Part shown: positions 45,221 through 53,237 of the stretch, piece by piece
Layout of the letters: every line of letters starts with the position of its first letter
Position numbering within the stretch: position 1 is the stretch's first letter
Origin: Candidatus Mnemosynella biddleae
GTDB lineage: Archaea > Halobacteriota > Archaeoglobi > Mnemosynellales > Mnemosynellaceae
Length of the DNA: 64,000 bases
Reading direction: 5' to 3'
NCBI GenBank assembly: GCA_002011165.2
Contig: MTMI02000003.1
Location: 277,117 to 341,116 of the forward strand
Program-made: the position numbers and the translations under genes
The notes under the pieces: model-generated
Told to the model about the DNA's origin: nothing
The model's input: only the letters and a program-made list of their open reading frames with translations
The model's database searches: none

Positions 45221-45800
45221 TGAATGAAAAAGCCATTTCACCAGTCATCGGAATAATCCTTCTCGTACTGATCATTGTTGTGGTATGTTCTTTTGTCTTA
45301 GCTATTTTTCCGAAGGATTCTCCATAGCTATAAAGGAGGGCTGACGATCAAGTTGTACTCTTGATTCATAAAGGAGAAGATGAAGTGGATGTGAGAAAAC
45401 TTACACTTCATAGGAGATTATAAGAGAGATGAAAAGGTGATAGCATGGTTTAAGCTCTGGAATTTTCCTTGGAAGGATAACCAGTATTTTCTCGAAGAGT
45501 GGAGTCGTGTATTTCGATAATAAAGGTAGAACGGATGGCTCTTACATTGATAAGAGAAGACCAGATGACTAACCATGGCTTGGAGAACTTGCTGAAATAT
45601 ATGGAGATGGGATCTGAATTGTCGGAGAGCATATTGGCTTCAGAATTAAGAAAGGTGGGATTGATCTTGGAATACGAAGATATTGTGAGAATCAGATTGA
45701 TATACACGGAATTTACAGGCATGCAGAGGTGCGAAGATTGTCTACTCATTAGGACCGTAAAGAATATGGAAATTCTAAAATGGGACTATAGTTGCTGAGC
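45221..45800 (+). pseudogene. Decayed second type IV pilin gene
   Basis: A GTG at 45221 starts NEKAISPVIGIILLVLIIVVVCSFVLAIF, a good prepilin N-helix, which stops after about 35 residues. Further fragments in changing frames look like the missing body: DDQVVLLIHKGEDEVDVRKLTL, WNFPWKDNQYFLEEW and then EHIGFRIKKGGIDLG. Stops and shifts make it unable to yield a full pilin. The ORF track's 45499-45798 ORF is one such frame and is not believed to be a separate gene. It likely arose by duplication of the neighbouring pilin. Confidence 0.55.
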
Positions 45801-45896
45801 GACGAGAAAGAAGTACTTTTTGGGTTTATCCATCACAGAAGGACGTTCATACAGCGACCAAAAGTTAAAATACATTGAATGCATTTAGTTTAATTT

Positions 45897-46130
45897 ATGG
45901 TCAAGACCATAACTATAGCAGATGACGTTTATGAAGAGCTCGTTAAGATGAAAGGTAGTAAAAGCTTTTCAGAGGTAATTAGAGAGCTTCTGAAAAAAAG
46001 AAAAGGTAATTCGGATATTTTGATCAAAATGCTTGGTGTACTTAGCGAAGATGAGTATAAAGAGGCAGAGAGAAGAATAAAAGACATCGAAGGTGAGTTT
46101 GAGAAATGGCAGTTCTCGATACAAACGTAA
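45897..46130 (+). CDS. vapB: VapB-type antitoxin (UPF0330)
   Basis: A 77-residue ribbon-helix-helix-like antitoxin: KTITIADDVYEELVKMKG, then SFSEVIRELLKKRKGN, the UPF0330 pattern; the C-terminal EDEYKEAERRIKDIEGEFEKW neutralises the toxin. The ATG at 45897 has almost no leader before it. It overlaps vapC by 25 bases, the usual toxin-antitoxin coupling. Likely represses its own promoter together with VapC. Confidence 0.87.
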   Translation: MVKTITIADDVYEELVKMKGSKSFSEVIRELLKKRKGNSDILIKMLGVLSEDEYKEAERRIKDIEGEFEKWQFSIQT

Positions 46131-46474
46131 TAATCGAAATTGCAAGAGGTAACAAAAAAGTGCTCGACAACGTTCTTTCAATCGATAGTTATTTTCATAT
46201 AACCCCAATAATGATATTCGAAATAAAGATAGGAGCTCCAAAACTAATCGAACTTAACTTAATCGATTCCTTAGACTGTCTACACTTTGATAAAAAATCC
46301 GCAGAAACATCTGCGAACATCTACAAAGAGTTGAAGAGAAGGGGCAAAGAAATTAGTCTAAGGGACCTTTTCATTGGTGCCATCTGCATATCAAATAAAC
46401 AAAAACTCATAAGTCTTGATTCGGATTTCAAGGTTTTGGAGGATTTTGGACTGGAGTTAAGTCTACTCCGATGA
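46106..46474 (+). CDS. vapC: VapC toxin, PIN-domain ribonuclease
   Basis: A 122-residue PIN domain: first acidic residue in VLDTNVIIEIARG, glutamate in MIFEIKIGAPKL, then SLRDLFIGAICI and LISLDSDFKVLEDF, giving the four acidic metal ligands. VapC toxins cleave tRNA or rRNA when freed from VapB. Overlapping antitoxin upstream confirms the pair. Intact and of normal length, so probably active. Confidence 0.9.
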   Translation: MAVLDTNVIIEIARGNKKVLDNVLSIDSYFHITPIMIFEIKIGAPKLIELNLIDSLDCLHFDKKSAETSANIYKELKRRGKEISLRDLFIGAICISNKQKLISLDSDFKVLEDFGLELSLLR

Positions 46475-46519
46475 AATTGAGGAATTACGCTCGAAGATTA
46501 TTTTGAGAGATTTCACAAA

Positions 46520-47047
46520 TCATCTTCCATAAGTTGCCATGGCCTCTCCATACCCAATCACATGCCTTTTCATCGCATTTTCAAGTTCTTCTCTTCCTAC
46601 TCCTGGAGAGAGATCTAGCATTGTACCAAGAGCGTAGACCCTGAAGAAGTAGCGGTGAACCTCTCCGGGAGGGGGATGTGGCCCATCATAACCTATTCTG
46701 CCAAAATCATTTCTTCCCTGAAGAGCTTTTATTGGTTCTGTAACTTCTGGCTTCTTTGGAATGTTCTCAGGGATGATTTCAGCAGGTTCAATATTCCATA
46801 TTAACCAATGGATGAATGTCTTGCTTGGAGCATCTGGATCCTCAAGAATTATAACGAGAGATTTCACGTTATCTCCAATCCCTGAAATTTCTATCCTCGG
46901 AGATGTATTTTCTCCCTCTAACGTGTATTTCTTCGGAAATTCGCTGAAATTTAGCCTAATCTCAAGTTTTCCGATTTCCTTCTTTTCAACACATCCAGAA
47001 ACTACGAGAATTGAGATGACTAAGAGGGAGCTCAGAGTTCTCCACAT
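46520..47047 (-). CDS. PEBP (YbhB/YbcL-like) lipoprotein
   Basis: From the ATG at 47047 a 175-residue lipoprotein is read: signal LSSLLVISILVVSGCVE with lipobox cysteine, then the PEBP fold with SLVIILEDPDAPSKTFIHWLIWNI and YDGPHPPPGEVHRYFFRVYAL. The PEBP family binds phospholipid-like anions; in prokaryotes it may act on kinases or as an inhibitor. The track's extra 34 residues run through the tRNA-Glu region and are rejected. Exported and anchored outside the membrane. Confidence 0.87.
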   Translation of the reverse strand: MWRTLSSLLVISILVVSGCVEKKEIGKLEIRLNFSEFPKKYTLEGENTSPRIEISGIGDNVKSLVIILEDPDAPSKTFIHWLIWNIEPAEIIPENIPKKPEVTEPIKALQGRNDFGRIGYDGPHPPPGEVHRYFFRVYALGTMLDLSPGVGREELENAMKRHVIGYGEAMATYGR

Positions 47048-47102
47048 CAAAATTTGAGTTATAGTTTTCTTAACATAAAAACTTTTGAGAGATTTTTTAA
47101 AA

Positions 47103-47177
47103 TGCTCCGGTGGGGATTTGAACCCCAGTCGTGGGAGTGAGAGTCCCACATGATTGGCCGGGCTACACTACCGGAGC
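47103..47177 (-). tRNA. tRNA-Glu (CTC)
   Basis: Reverse-strand cloverleaf: GCTCCGG/CCGGAGC acceptor, anticodon stem GTGGGA/TCCCAC with loop CTCTCAC (anticodon CTC), T-arm CTGGGGTTCAAATCCCCA. Discriminator A, CCA not encoded, no intron. Confidence 0.93.
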
Positions 47178-47271
47178 ACAAGAGTTTTTCATATATCTCT
47201 CAGATATTAAAAGTTTCTCTCCGAGTATTTAGAGGAGGAAATCCTTATGAGAGATGAAAAGTAAATGAAAT

Positions 47272-47547
47272 TTGAGGATCATGCTCGTAGTGAAGTGTTT
47301 TTATGCGGAATGGGACAAAGAATCGCTTGAGCAGAAGTTAATAATTGAGGAACTTAGAGAAGAGTTTGAAAGAGGGATAGAATTTAAAATGATGGATGTA
47401 GAAATCTATAGAGATGTGACCTCTAAATCTAGAGTTCATGCACTTCCAACGATTTTAATTGAAAAAAATGGCGAAATTGTGAAAAAGTTTGTGGGAAAAG
47501 TCTCAAAAGATATTATAGTGAGAGCCATAAGGAAGTATATGGAGTGA
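47272..47547 (+). CDS. Thioredoxin-fold protein lacking the CxxC pair
   Basis: A 91-residue thioredoxin-like chain: VVKCFYAEWDKESLEQKL in place of the usual WCGPC loop, FKMMDVEIYRDVTSKSRVHALPTILIEKNGEIVKKFVG with the conserved cis-proline region (ALPT) and a last helix. Only one cysteine (residue 9 of the track) is near the active site, so classical disulfide exchange is unlikely. The start is TTG (47272) or ATG (47281). It overlaps the nuclease gene by 4 bases. Confidence 0.7.
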   Translation: MRIMLVVKCFYAEWDKESLEQKLIIEELREEFERGIEFKMMDVEIYRDVTSKSRVHALPTILIEKNGEIVKKFVGKVSKDIIVRAIRKYME

Positions 47548-48554
47548 AGAGCTTGAAAGAGTTCATAGATTTCGGGGTGCTTCCAATCAGAGTTTCCTCC
47601 AGAAGGTCTCTGAGACCTCATCTATCCTTAATATTCAGAGCAGAGAGCAAGATCACTGTGGGAATAGATACAACTGAGGGAAGAACTCCGATAAATGATT
47701 TCCTTTTGATTACACATGCACATAGAGATCATTACGGACATCGTGTTATGAAATTTGAACATACTATAGCCTCGAGAGAGACTGCAAAGGCTCTCGAAAT
47801 AATAAGCAGAGAGAGTTTCAGAGGAAGATGTTTCGAGATTGGAGATGAAATAACAGAGAACGGATGGAAGATTAGAACATATGAGACCTTTCATACCCCG
47901 GGTTCTACGGCTTTTTACTGGAAAAACGATATTGGCACAAGGATTCTTGTAACCGGAGATGTGAAAGAGTTTAAGGAGCTCCCGAAATGCGATCTTCTGA
48001 TAACTGAAGCAACATACGGTGATCCGCAAGACCCTTCATGCTATTTCGAGGATGATGTGGAAGGATTTTTGAATGTTTCGGATGAGTCTCCGGCTTTTGG
48101 AGCTTATCCATTCGGAAAAGCCCAAAGAGCTGTGAGATTATTGAGAGAGAGTGGATTTTCAGATATAATACAGATGGATGGACTTTCTTTTTCGCTTACA
48201 AGAGCCATTATTGGTGATGAGGAAATTGAGCTATTGAAGGATGATGAAAGTTTGAAGATAGTTTCGCCTAAAGAGCTCAAACGAGTGAGAAACCGAAAAA
48301 AGTTTGTCTTGAGCGCCCAGAAATTTTACCGCTCAACAATCACACTCAGCGATCATGCAGATTTTAGAAATCTCCTCCTTATGATAGAGAGGTGCGATCC
48401 TGAACTTGTGATCTTATATCACGGAGGGCGAAGAGCGGAGAGGATGAGAGACTATCTTAGAAATTCAGGTTATTTTGCAATTTCTCTTAAAGATGTGAAT
48501 ACAATCATAGGTGATCCAAATGACCTCGTTGAGGGAATTTCAAGAGATATTTAA
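47544..48554 (+). CDS. Metallo-beta-lactamase fold nuclease (CPSF/Ysh1-like exonuclease family)
   Basis: A 336-residue MBL-fold protein: LLITHAHRDHYGH (zinc motif HxHxDH), FHTPGSTAFYW, GDVKEF, LLITEATYGD and a C-terminal STITLSDHADFRNLL with VILYHGG, the pattern of beta-CASP-like mRNA 3'-end exonucleases (mRNA 3'-processing COG1236 type). The beta-CASP insertion is short. Likely an RNase or DNA nuclease. Start GTG at 47544. Overlaps MazG by 35 bases. Confidence 0.8.
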   Translation: MKSLKEFIDFGVLPIRVSSRRSLRPHLSLIFRAESKITVGIDTTEGRTPINDFLLITHAHRDHYGHRVMKFEHTIASRETAKALEIISRESFRGRCFEIGDEITENGWKIRTYETFHTPGSTAFYWKNDIGTRILVTGDVKEFKELPKCDLLITEATYGDPQDPSCYFEDDVEGFLNVSDESPAFGAYPFGKAQRAVRLLRESGFSDIIQMDGLSFSLTRAIIGDEEIELLKDDESLKIVSPKELKRVRNRKKFVLSAQKFYRSTITLSDHADFRNLLLMIERCDPELVILYHGGRRAERMRDYLRNSGYFAISLKDVNTIIGDPNDLVEGISRDI

Positions 48555-48807
48555 GAAGAGATTCGGAGAGATAGATAGAAGATCTGGAGATCTCTTTCTC
48601 CTCAGTGTACTCATGGAGGAGGTCGGAGAGTTGGCTGAAAGTATAAGGAGAGACAAAGATTTCGAAGAGGAGTTTGCAGATGTCCTTTTCATTCTTATCT
48701 CCCTAGCTAATCTCAAAGGAGTTGATCTAGAGAGAGTTTTAAATGAGAAGTACGTAAAAAGAGATTTTGATCATATCACGGGTTCTTGGGACGATATTAG
48801 GGAGTAA
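48520..48807 (+). CDS. MazG-like NTP pyrophosphohydrolase
   Basis: A 95-residue single MazG domain, starting MTSLREFQEIFKKRFG at the ATG 48520: SVLMEEVGELAESIRR and FEEEFADVLFILISLANLKG hold the EExxE-ExxD metal site. MazG enzymes hydrolyse NTPs or dNTPs to the monophosphate. Overlaps the nuclease gene in another frame. Single-domain archaeal form. Confidence 0.88.
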   Translation: MTSLREFQEIFKKRFGEIDRRSGDLFLLSVLMEEVGELAESIRRDKDFEEEFADVLFILISLANLKGVDLERVLNEKYVKRDFDHITGSWDDIRE

Positions 48808-48880
48808 ACTACGCTTTCCGATTTAAATCAGTAAGACTAACGTATCTTATTTGAGATAAAATAAGGATATCCGAAAAAGA

Positions 48881-48892
48881 TAAAATTTTTAG
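48881..48892 (+). promoter_or_regulatory. TATA-like promoter of the 48.9-kb H/ACA RNA
   Basis: CGAAAAAGATAAAATTTTTAG, with the TATA part about 28 bases before the RNA's first stem. Consistent with a dedicated promoter. Confidence 0.5.
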
Positions 48893-48916
48893 AATTCACA
48901 GAACAAGTAATAACAT

Positions 48917-48973
48917 GGCCTGTGAACCGACAGGACTGAGAAGCATGATGTCCTGTGGCTTGGCAGGCCAACA
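48917..48973 (+). ncRNA. Single-hairpin H/ACA guide RNA
   Basis: Lower stem GGCCTG/CAGGCC, pocket arms TGAACCG and GGCTTGG, upper stem ACAGGAC/GTCCTGT, capped by a k-loop TGAGAAGCATGAT, and an ACA box at 48971-48973 one base after the lower stem. Upper stem to ACA is 14 bases, the expected spacing. The pocket predicts a target of CCAAGCC-UN-CGGTTCA type; the rRNA site was not identified. It lies in the gap between MazG and TauE. Confidence 0.8.
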
Positions 48974-49089
48974 ACCCTTCAATTATTTTTCCTTTTCCTT
49001 CTACAAATGTTTCTGAGTAAAAGAGTAAGAAGGTGGAAATTTTTTAAAGTCAAACAATCTGAATAAATTCTTCAAATTGAGGTGATCCT

Positions 49090-49851
49090 TTGGATTGGTA
49101 TCTCTACACTCTCGTGATCCTCGTAGGAATTTTCACTGGATTTGTAAATACGCTTGCAGGAAGTGGATCTCTGATAACTTTGCCTCTTCTTATTTTTCTT
49201 GGACTTCCTGCCAACGTAGCAAACGGAACAAACAGAGTCTCGATTCTTCTCCAAAGCCTAGTGGGAATGAGAGAATTTCACTCTAGAGGTCTTCTTGACT
49301 TGAAATTCTCCTTGGGATATGCAATTCCTGCAACACTTGGAGCAATACTCGGTGCTCAGATAGCAGTGGATTTGAACGAAATGCTCATGCAAAAAGCCAT
49401 AGGGATTACCATGATTCTAATGCTCTTTATCATGCTCATCAATCCTAAGAGGTGGATTGAAGGGCAGAAGGAGAAGAAATTTTCAAGATTGCTCGAAATT
49501 ATAATCTTTTTCCTCATAGGAATTTATGGAGGATTTATCCAAGCAGGAGTTGGGATTTTTCTTCTTGCGTCTCTCGTGCTCTTTTCCGGCTTTGATCTCA
49601 TAAGAGCTAACGCCATAAAAGCTCTTATAGTTCTTATCTACACTATTCCCGCAATGTTAATTTTCATTTTAAACAATCAGGTCATCTGGGGGGTTGGACT
49701 TATTTTGGCTTTGGGAGGTATGATAGGAGCTTTTCTGGGTGTTCGTTTCGCCTCGCGTGAAGGTGCGGGGATTTGGGTTCACAGAATACTTATTGGTGTT
49801 GTGCTCCTTTCCGCTCTGAAGCTTCTCGGAATTTTCAATTTAATTTTTTGA
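49090..49851 (+). CDS. TauE/SafE family membrane permease
   Basis: A 253-residue protein with about eight spans and the two family repeats: GIFTGFVNTLAGSGSLITLPLLIFLGLPANVANGTNR and IYGGFIQAGVGIFLLASLVLFSGFDLIRANAIKAL. TauE/SafE proteins export sulfite, sulfoacetate or organic acids. Start TTG at 49090 after GAGGTGAT. It is 22 bases before the next gene on the same strand, so the two may form an operon. Substrate unknown; a sulfonate link with the coenzyme M cluster is conceivable. Confidence 0.87.
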   Translation: MDWYLYTLVILVGIFTGFVNTLAGSGSLITLPLLIFLGLPANVANGTNRVSILLQSLVGMREFHSRGLLDLKFSLGYAIPATLGAILGAQIAVDLNEMLMQKAIGITMILMLFIMLINPKRWIEGQKEKKFSRLLEIIIFFLIGIYGGFIQAGVGIFLLASLVLFSGFDLIRANAIKALIVLIYTIPAMLIFILNNQVIWGVGLILALGGMIGAFLGVRFASREGAGIWVHRILIGVVLLSALKLLGIFNLIF

Positions 49852-49909
49852 AATTGGAGGAAAGATAAAATAAGTGGGGAAAGAAGAGGATATTAAGGAG
49901 GTTTATGAG

Positions 49910-50707
49910 ATGCTTGTAAAGAGAGGAGAGGTGAAAGAGGGCTATAACGAGATTATTCCAGAAGGAAAAATGAAATACATAGAGTTCGGGATTTTGAAGC
50001 TTTCAAAGGGAAAAACTTTCGATTATCAGGAGATTAGAAAGGAGAGTGCTCTCGTTCTGCTGAGTGGACAGGTATCTTTTGAAATTGATGCAAAAACATA
50101 CAACACAGGAATTAGAAGTGATCCTTTCACTAAGGACCCATGGGCTCTTTATCTTCCAAGGGGCAGAAAAGTTAAGATTGGGGCAATTGCAGAATCAGAA
50201 ATCGCTATCGTGAAGTCACCATCGGAAAAAGAGGGAGAAGAGGTCTTCATAAAACCTGAAGATGTAAAAAAGAGGTCAGGAGGTATTTGGAACTGGAGGA
50301 GAGATATTCGAGATATCATAGACTGTTCGATTCCGTCTGAGAAGCTCTTAATAGGTGAGACTATTAATCCACCTGGAAACTGGTCGAGTTGGCCACCCCA
50401 TAAGCATGATGAGAATGACTATCCTCATGAAGTGAAGATGGAGGAGGTCTATCACTTCAGACTCAATCCTCCCGGTGGATTTGCTCTTCAGAGGATCTAT
50501 GCGGATAACTTCAACGAGGTTCACCTCATCGAAGATGGAGATACTGCCCTCATACCGAGAGGATATCATCCTGTAGTTACCTGTCCGGGACATCAGCTCT
50601 ATTATCTGTGGATCCTCGGAGGTGAGAGGAGGAAACCGTTAATGAGAACAGACCCAAATTTCAAATGGCAAAGCTCATTGAATGCGGTTCTCAAAGAGAT
50701 GATATGA
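49910..50707 (+). CDS. IolB-like 5-deoxy-glucuronate isomerase family protein
   Basis: A 265-residue double cupin: first cupin YIEFGILKLSKGKTFDYQEI ... VLLSGQVSFEIDAKTY, second cupin with WSSWPPHKHDEND and MEEVYHFRLNPPGGFALQRIY, matching IolB of myo-inositol catabolism. His/Glu residues of the second cupin give the metal site. The ATG at 49910 is preferred because AAGGAGGTTTATGAG is a strong ribosome-binding site; the track's start is 36 bases earlier. No other inositol genes are in the window, so the substrate may differ. Confidence 0.8.
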   Translation: MLVKRGEVKEGYNEIIPEGKMKYIEFGILKLSKGKTFDYQEIRKESALVLLSGQVSFEIDAKTYNTGIRSDPFTKDPWALYLPRGRKVKIGAIAESEIAIVKSPSEKEGEEVFIKPEDVKKRSGGIWNWRRDIRDIIDCSIPSEKLLIGETINPPGNWSSWPPHKHDENDYPHEVKMEEVYHFRLNPPGGFALQRIYADNFNEVHLIEDGDTALIPRGYHPVVTCPGHQLYYLWILGGERRKPLMRTDPNFKWQSSLNAVLKEMI

Positions 50708-50719
50708 ACTAAGGCGAAA

Positions 50720-51225
50720 TTTCCATTCTCTTTGAATCGAGAGGGTACTTCTTAAGGCATCTCTCTTCAAAAACTTAAGAGTCTCGGTATCGTATTCTTT
50801 AATATTTCAGAGAGGTTCCATTACGATTTCGAGAAATTCAAACATGCTTTCGACCTTTCACGGTCAACAAATCTCACAAGAGAGGGTTTTCTGGGGAAAA
50901 GTTCATTTGGTATGAGGATGCTATTTCAGCTATTTTCTCAAGTTCTTTTCAGAACCATAACAAAAATGGTTCTCCGAATTGTGAGATCGTTATGGCTTTT
51001 GGACTCATATCGCCGTAATATCCTTCTTCAGGCACTGTGTCTTTTTCTTCGCAACCTCAGAATAACAGAATATTGCATCATAAATTGCAGAAAGGTCCAT
51101 CTCATAGCTCGGATGATGCTTTGGCTCTAACCTTCTCATCAATACCTTTCACAGAAAATGCAATGCTCCGTATGTTTCACCTCACCCGCAAACCCTCAGT
51201 GTCTCTTACCACAATGGATATTTAG
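50720..51225 (-). pseudogene. Decayed radical SAM gene
   Basis: No open gene spans the 520 bases between IolB-like and EndoV-like genes. On the reverse strand, fragments in several frames read VKHTEHCIFCERY (Cys-x2-Cys end of a radical SAM cluster motif), HHPSYEMDLSAIYDAIF, KKTQCLKKDI, and YGDMSPKAITISQFGEPFLLW, the last being the radical SAM GEP-like segment. Many stops and shifts separate them. I conclude a degraded radical SAM gene; its original subfamily cannot be told. The ORFs on the plus strand here are shadows. Confidence 0.55.
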
Positions 51226-51227
51226 CA

Positions 51228-51887
51228 TTGAAGGATGATTTAAAACTACGGATGAAGTTCGAAGAATGGGAAAAAGAACAGAGAGAGTTAGCTGAGAGAG
51301 TAATTTTGAGAGATGATGGAGTTCTCAAAAGATTTTGCGGAGTTGCCTTTTCTTCAAGTGAAGATGAGATTATATGTGCTTCAGTTGTGTTAGAAGATGA
51401 AGAAATTATTGAAGAAAAGGTTGTAAGAGGAAAAGCGGATATTCCCTATATCCCTTCATTCAGATTTTACAGAGAGGGAGGGCTCGCGATGAAACTCATA
51501 TCCTCACTTGAGAGCCATCCAGATGTTTTCATATTTCAAGCTTCTGGAATAGCCCACCCGAGATTTCTGGGGATGGCATCTCATTTGGGAGTTCTGATGA
51601 ACCTCAGAACAGTTGGAGTGACGAAGAAATACCTTCTTGGAGATCTTCCAAGAGTTAAAGAAGGTGAGTGGAAGATTCTGAAGCATGAAGGTAGAGAGGT
51701 TGCAGTCATCACGAAATTTGACGAAAAATTTTCACCGCTCATCATTTCTCCTGGTCATAGAGTTTCTATAATGGGCGCTTTTGAGATTATTAAAAATCTT
51801 ATGAGGGGAAATTCTCTGCCGAGACCTCTGCGCGAGGCAAGAAGGGTTGCAAAAAAGGAAAGATTAAATACCGCATCTCAAAAATGA
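51228..51887 (+). CDS. Endonuclease V-like protein with altered active site
   Basis: A 219-residue Nfi-like protein: CGVAFSSSEDE (where active EndoV has a GVD motif), YIPSFRFYREGGLAMKLI (conserved PYI and the second acidic residue E), VFIFQASGIAHPRFLGMASHLGVLMNLRTVGVTKKYLLG (where active EndoV has VDG), and the C-terminal SPGHRVSI. The fold signature is clear but two of the metal-binding aspartates are replaced by Ala and Gln-like residues. Probably lacks deoxyinosine/RNA-inosine cleavage and may bind nucleic acid. Start TTG at 51228 (uncertain). Upstream of RbkR. Confidence 0.8.
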   Translation: MKDDLKLRMKFEEWEKEQRELAERVILRDDGVLKRFCGVAFSSSEDEIICASVVLEDEEIIEEKVVRGKADIPYIPSFRFYREGGLAMKLISSLESHPDVFIFQASGIAHPRFLGMASHLGVLMNLRTVGVTKKYLLGDLPRVKEGEWKILKHEGREVAVITKFDEKFSPLIISPGHRVSIMGAFEIIKNLMRGNSLPRPLREARRVAKKERLNTASQK

Positions 51888-51897
51888 TAAGCATACA

Positions 51898-52551
51898 ATG
51901 TGTGATATGAAGATACTGCGATACATTGCAAAGCAAGGAGGAATGAAGGAATCTGTGAGACTATCCACAAAGGATATCTCTTCAGAGATCAAAAAAAGTC
52001 CTCAGACTATTTCCAGAAAGTTGAGAGAGCTGGAATCTGAGGGTATGATTTCAAGAAGGATTTCTCCTGAGGGACAGTGGATAGTAATAACTGAGAGAGG
52101 AGAGAGAGCTCTCAGGAAAGAATATGAGGACTATAGAAGGATTTTCGAAGTTCCTGAAGTTTTCACAATGAGGGGAAGGGTTTTCACGGGATTAGGAGAA
52201 GGTAGATACTATCTCTCGCTTGAAGGTTACAAGTCTCAGATCTCTAAAATCACAGGATTTGACCCATATCCAGGAACTCTCAATCTGAAGATCTCTCCAG
52301 AAGATCTTGAGACTAGAAAAAAATTGGCAAAAAAACCAGGATACGAAATTAAAGGATTTGAGACAGAAGGAAGGAGTTTTGGAGGTTGTAAGCTGTTTAA
52401 AGGTGAAATAGAAGGAGAGAGCTGTGCAGTTGTGATTCCTGAGAGAACACACTATCCTGAAGACATTTTGGAGATTGTTGCCCCAGTTAACCTAAGAGAG
52501 AGGCTGAGGCTGAGAGATGGAGATATCGTTAAAGTAAAGGTGGTAGCATGA
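51898..52551 (+). CDS. rbkR: CTP-dependent riboflavin kinase with helix-turn-helix (RbkR)
   Basis: A 217-residue bifunctional protein. Residues 1-85 are a winged helix (LSTKDISSEIKKSPQTISRKLRELESEGMISRR); residues 95-217 are the CTP-dependent riboflavin kinase domain with GRVFTGLGEGRYYLSLEGY, FDPYPGTLNLKI and AVVIPERTHYPEDILEIVAP. Makes FMN and, by the DNA-binding domain, regulates riboflavin genes. ATGA overlap with ribB supports that. Start ATG at 51898 or 51907. Confidence 0.93.
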   Translation: MCDMKILRYIAKQGGMKESVRLSTKDISSEIKKSPQTISRKLRELESEGMISRRISPEGQWIVITERGERALRKEYEDYRRIFEVPEVFTMRGRVFTGLGEGRYYLSLEGYKSQISKITGFDPYPGTLNLKISPEDLETRKKLAKKPGYEIKGFETEGRSFGGCKLFKGEIEGESCAVVIPERTHYPEDILEIVAPVNLRERLRLRDGDIVKVKVVA

Positions 52552-53237
52552 GCATCGAAAGAGCGATTGAACTTCTGAGAAGAGGGGAGATGATTTTGAT
52601 CTACGACGATGATAGAAGAGAGGGAGAGACTGACATCGTTTTCCCAGCAAAAGTTGTGGGACCAGAGCATGTGAAAGTGATGAGAAGAGATGGTGGAGGG
52701 CTTATATGCGTAGCTCTTTCGAGCGAGATTGCAGACAGGCTCTCTCTTCCTTATGCTTTCGAGATCTTAAAAAAGGCAGAAGATATACTTCCAGAGAGGA
52801 TAATAGAGAGCCCTGGTGATGTTAAATATGATGCTCACTCATCTTTCTCGATTTGGGTGAATCACAGAGATGTTTTCACAGGAATAACAGACAGAGATAG
52901 GGCTCTGACAATAAGAGAGCTCGGAAAGATTGCCGAGAAAGTTGAAAGAGGAGAATATGTGAAATTCGGAGAGTTTTTCAGATCTCCAGGACATGTTCCA
53001 ATTCTCAGGGCTTCTGATGGTCTTTTGAAATCCAGAAGAGGTCAAACGGAGCTGTCCGTTGCTTTAGCTGAAATTGCCGGAATAACTCCTGCGATGGTTA
53101 TATGCGAAATGCTTGATGAAGAAGTTGCACTCTCGAAAAACAAGGCGAAAAAATACGCTGAAGAGAGAGGATCTGTATTTTTAGAGGGATGGGAAATAGT
53201 TGAAGCGTGGGAGAAGCTTCACGAAGATGCTTCCTGA
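52548..53237 (+). CDS. ribB: 3,4-dihydroxy-2-butanone 4-phosphate synthase
   Basis: A 229-residue enzyme: YDDDRREGETDIVFPA holds the acidic metal motif, HSSFSIWVNHRDVFTGITDRDRALTIREL and FRSPGHVPILRASDGLLKSRRGQTELSVAL the substrate motifs, and PAMVICEMLDEE the end region. Forms the four-carbon unit of riboflavin from ribulose 5-phosphate. Translationally coupled to RbkR. Its last 19 bases overlap convergent lysK. Confidence 0.93.
   Translation: MSIERAIELLRRGEMILIYDDDRREGETDIVFPAKVVGPEHVKVMRRDGGGLICVALSSEIADRLSLPYAFEILKKAEDILPERIIESPGDVKYDAHSSFSIWVNHRDVFTGITDRDRALTIRELGKIAEKVERGEYVKFGEFFRSPGHVPILRASDGLLKSRRGQTELSVALAEIAGITPAMVICEMLDEEVALSKNKAKKYAEERGSVFLEGWEIVEAWEKLHEDAS

Noticed and set aside
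47048-47149. N-terminal extension of the PEBP gene in the ORF track
   Set aside because: It runs through the tRNA-Glu sequence and hides a perfect lipoprotein signal that begins at 47047.
50912-51225. Plus-strand ORFs in the gap before the EndoV-like gene
   Set aside because: They lack motifs, while the opposite strand shows radical SAM remnants.
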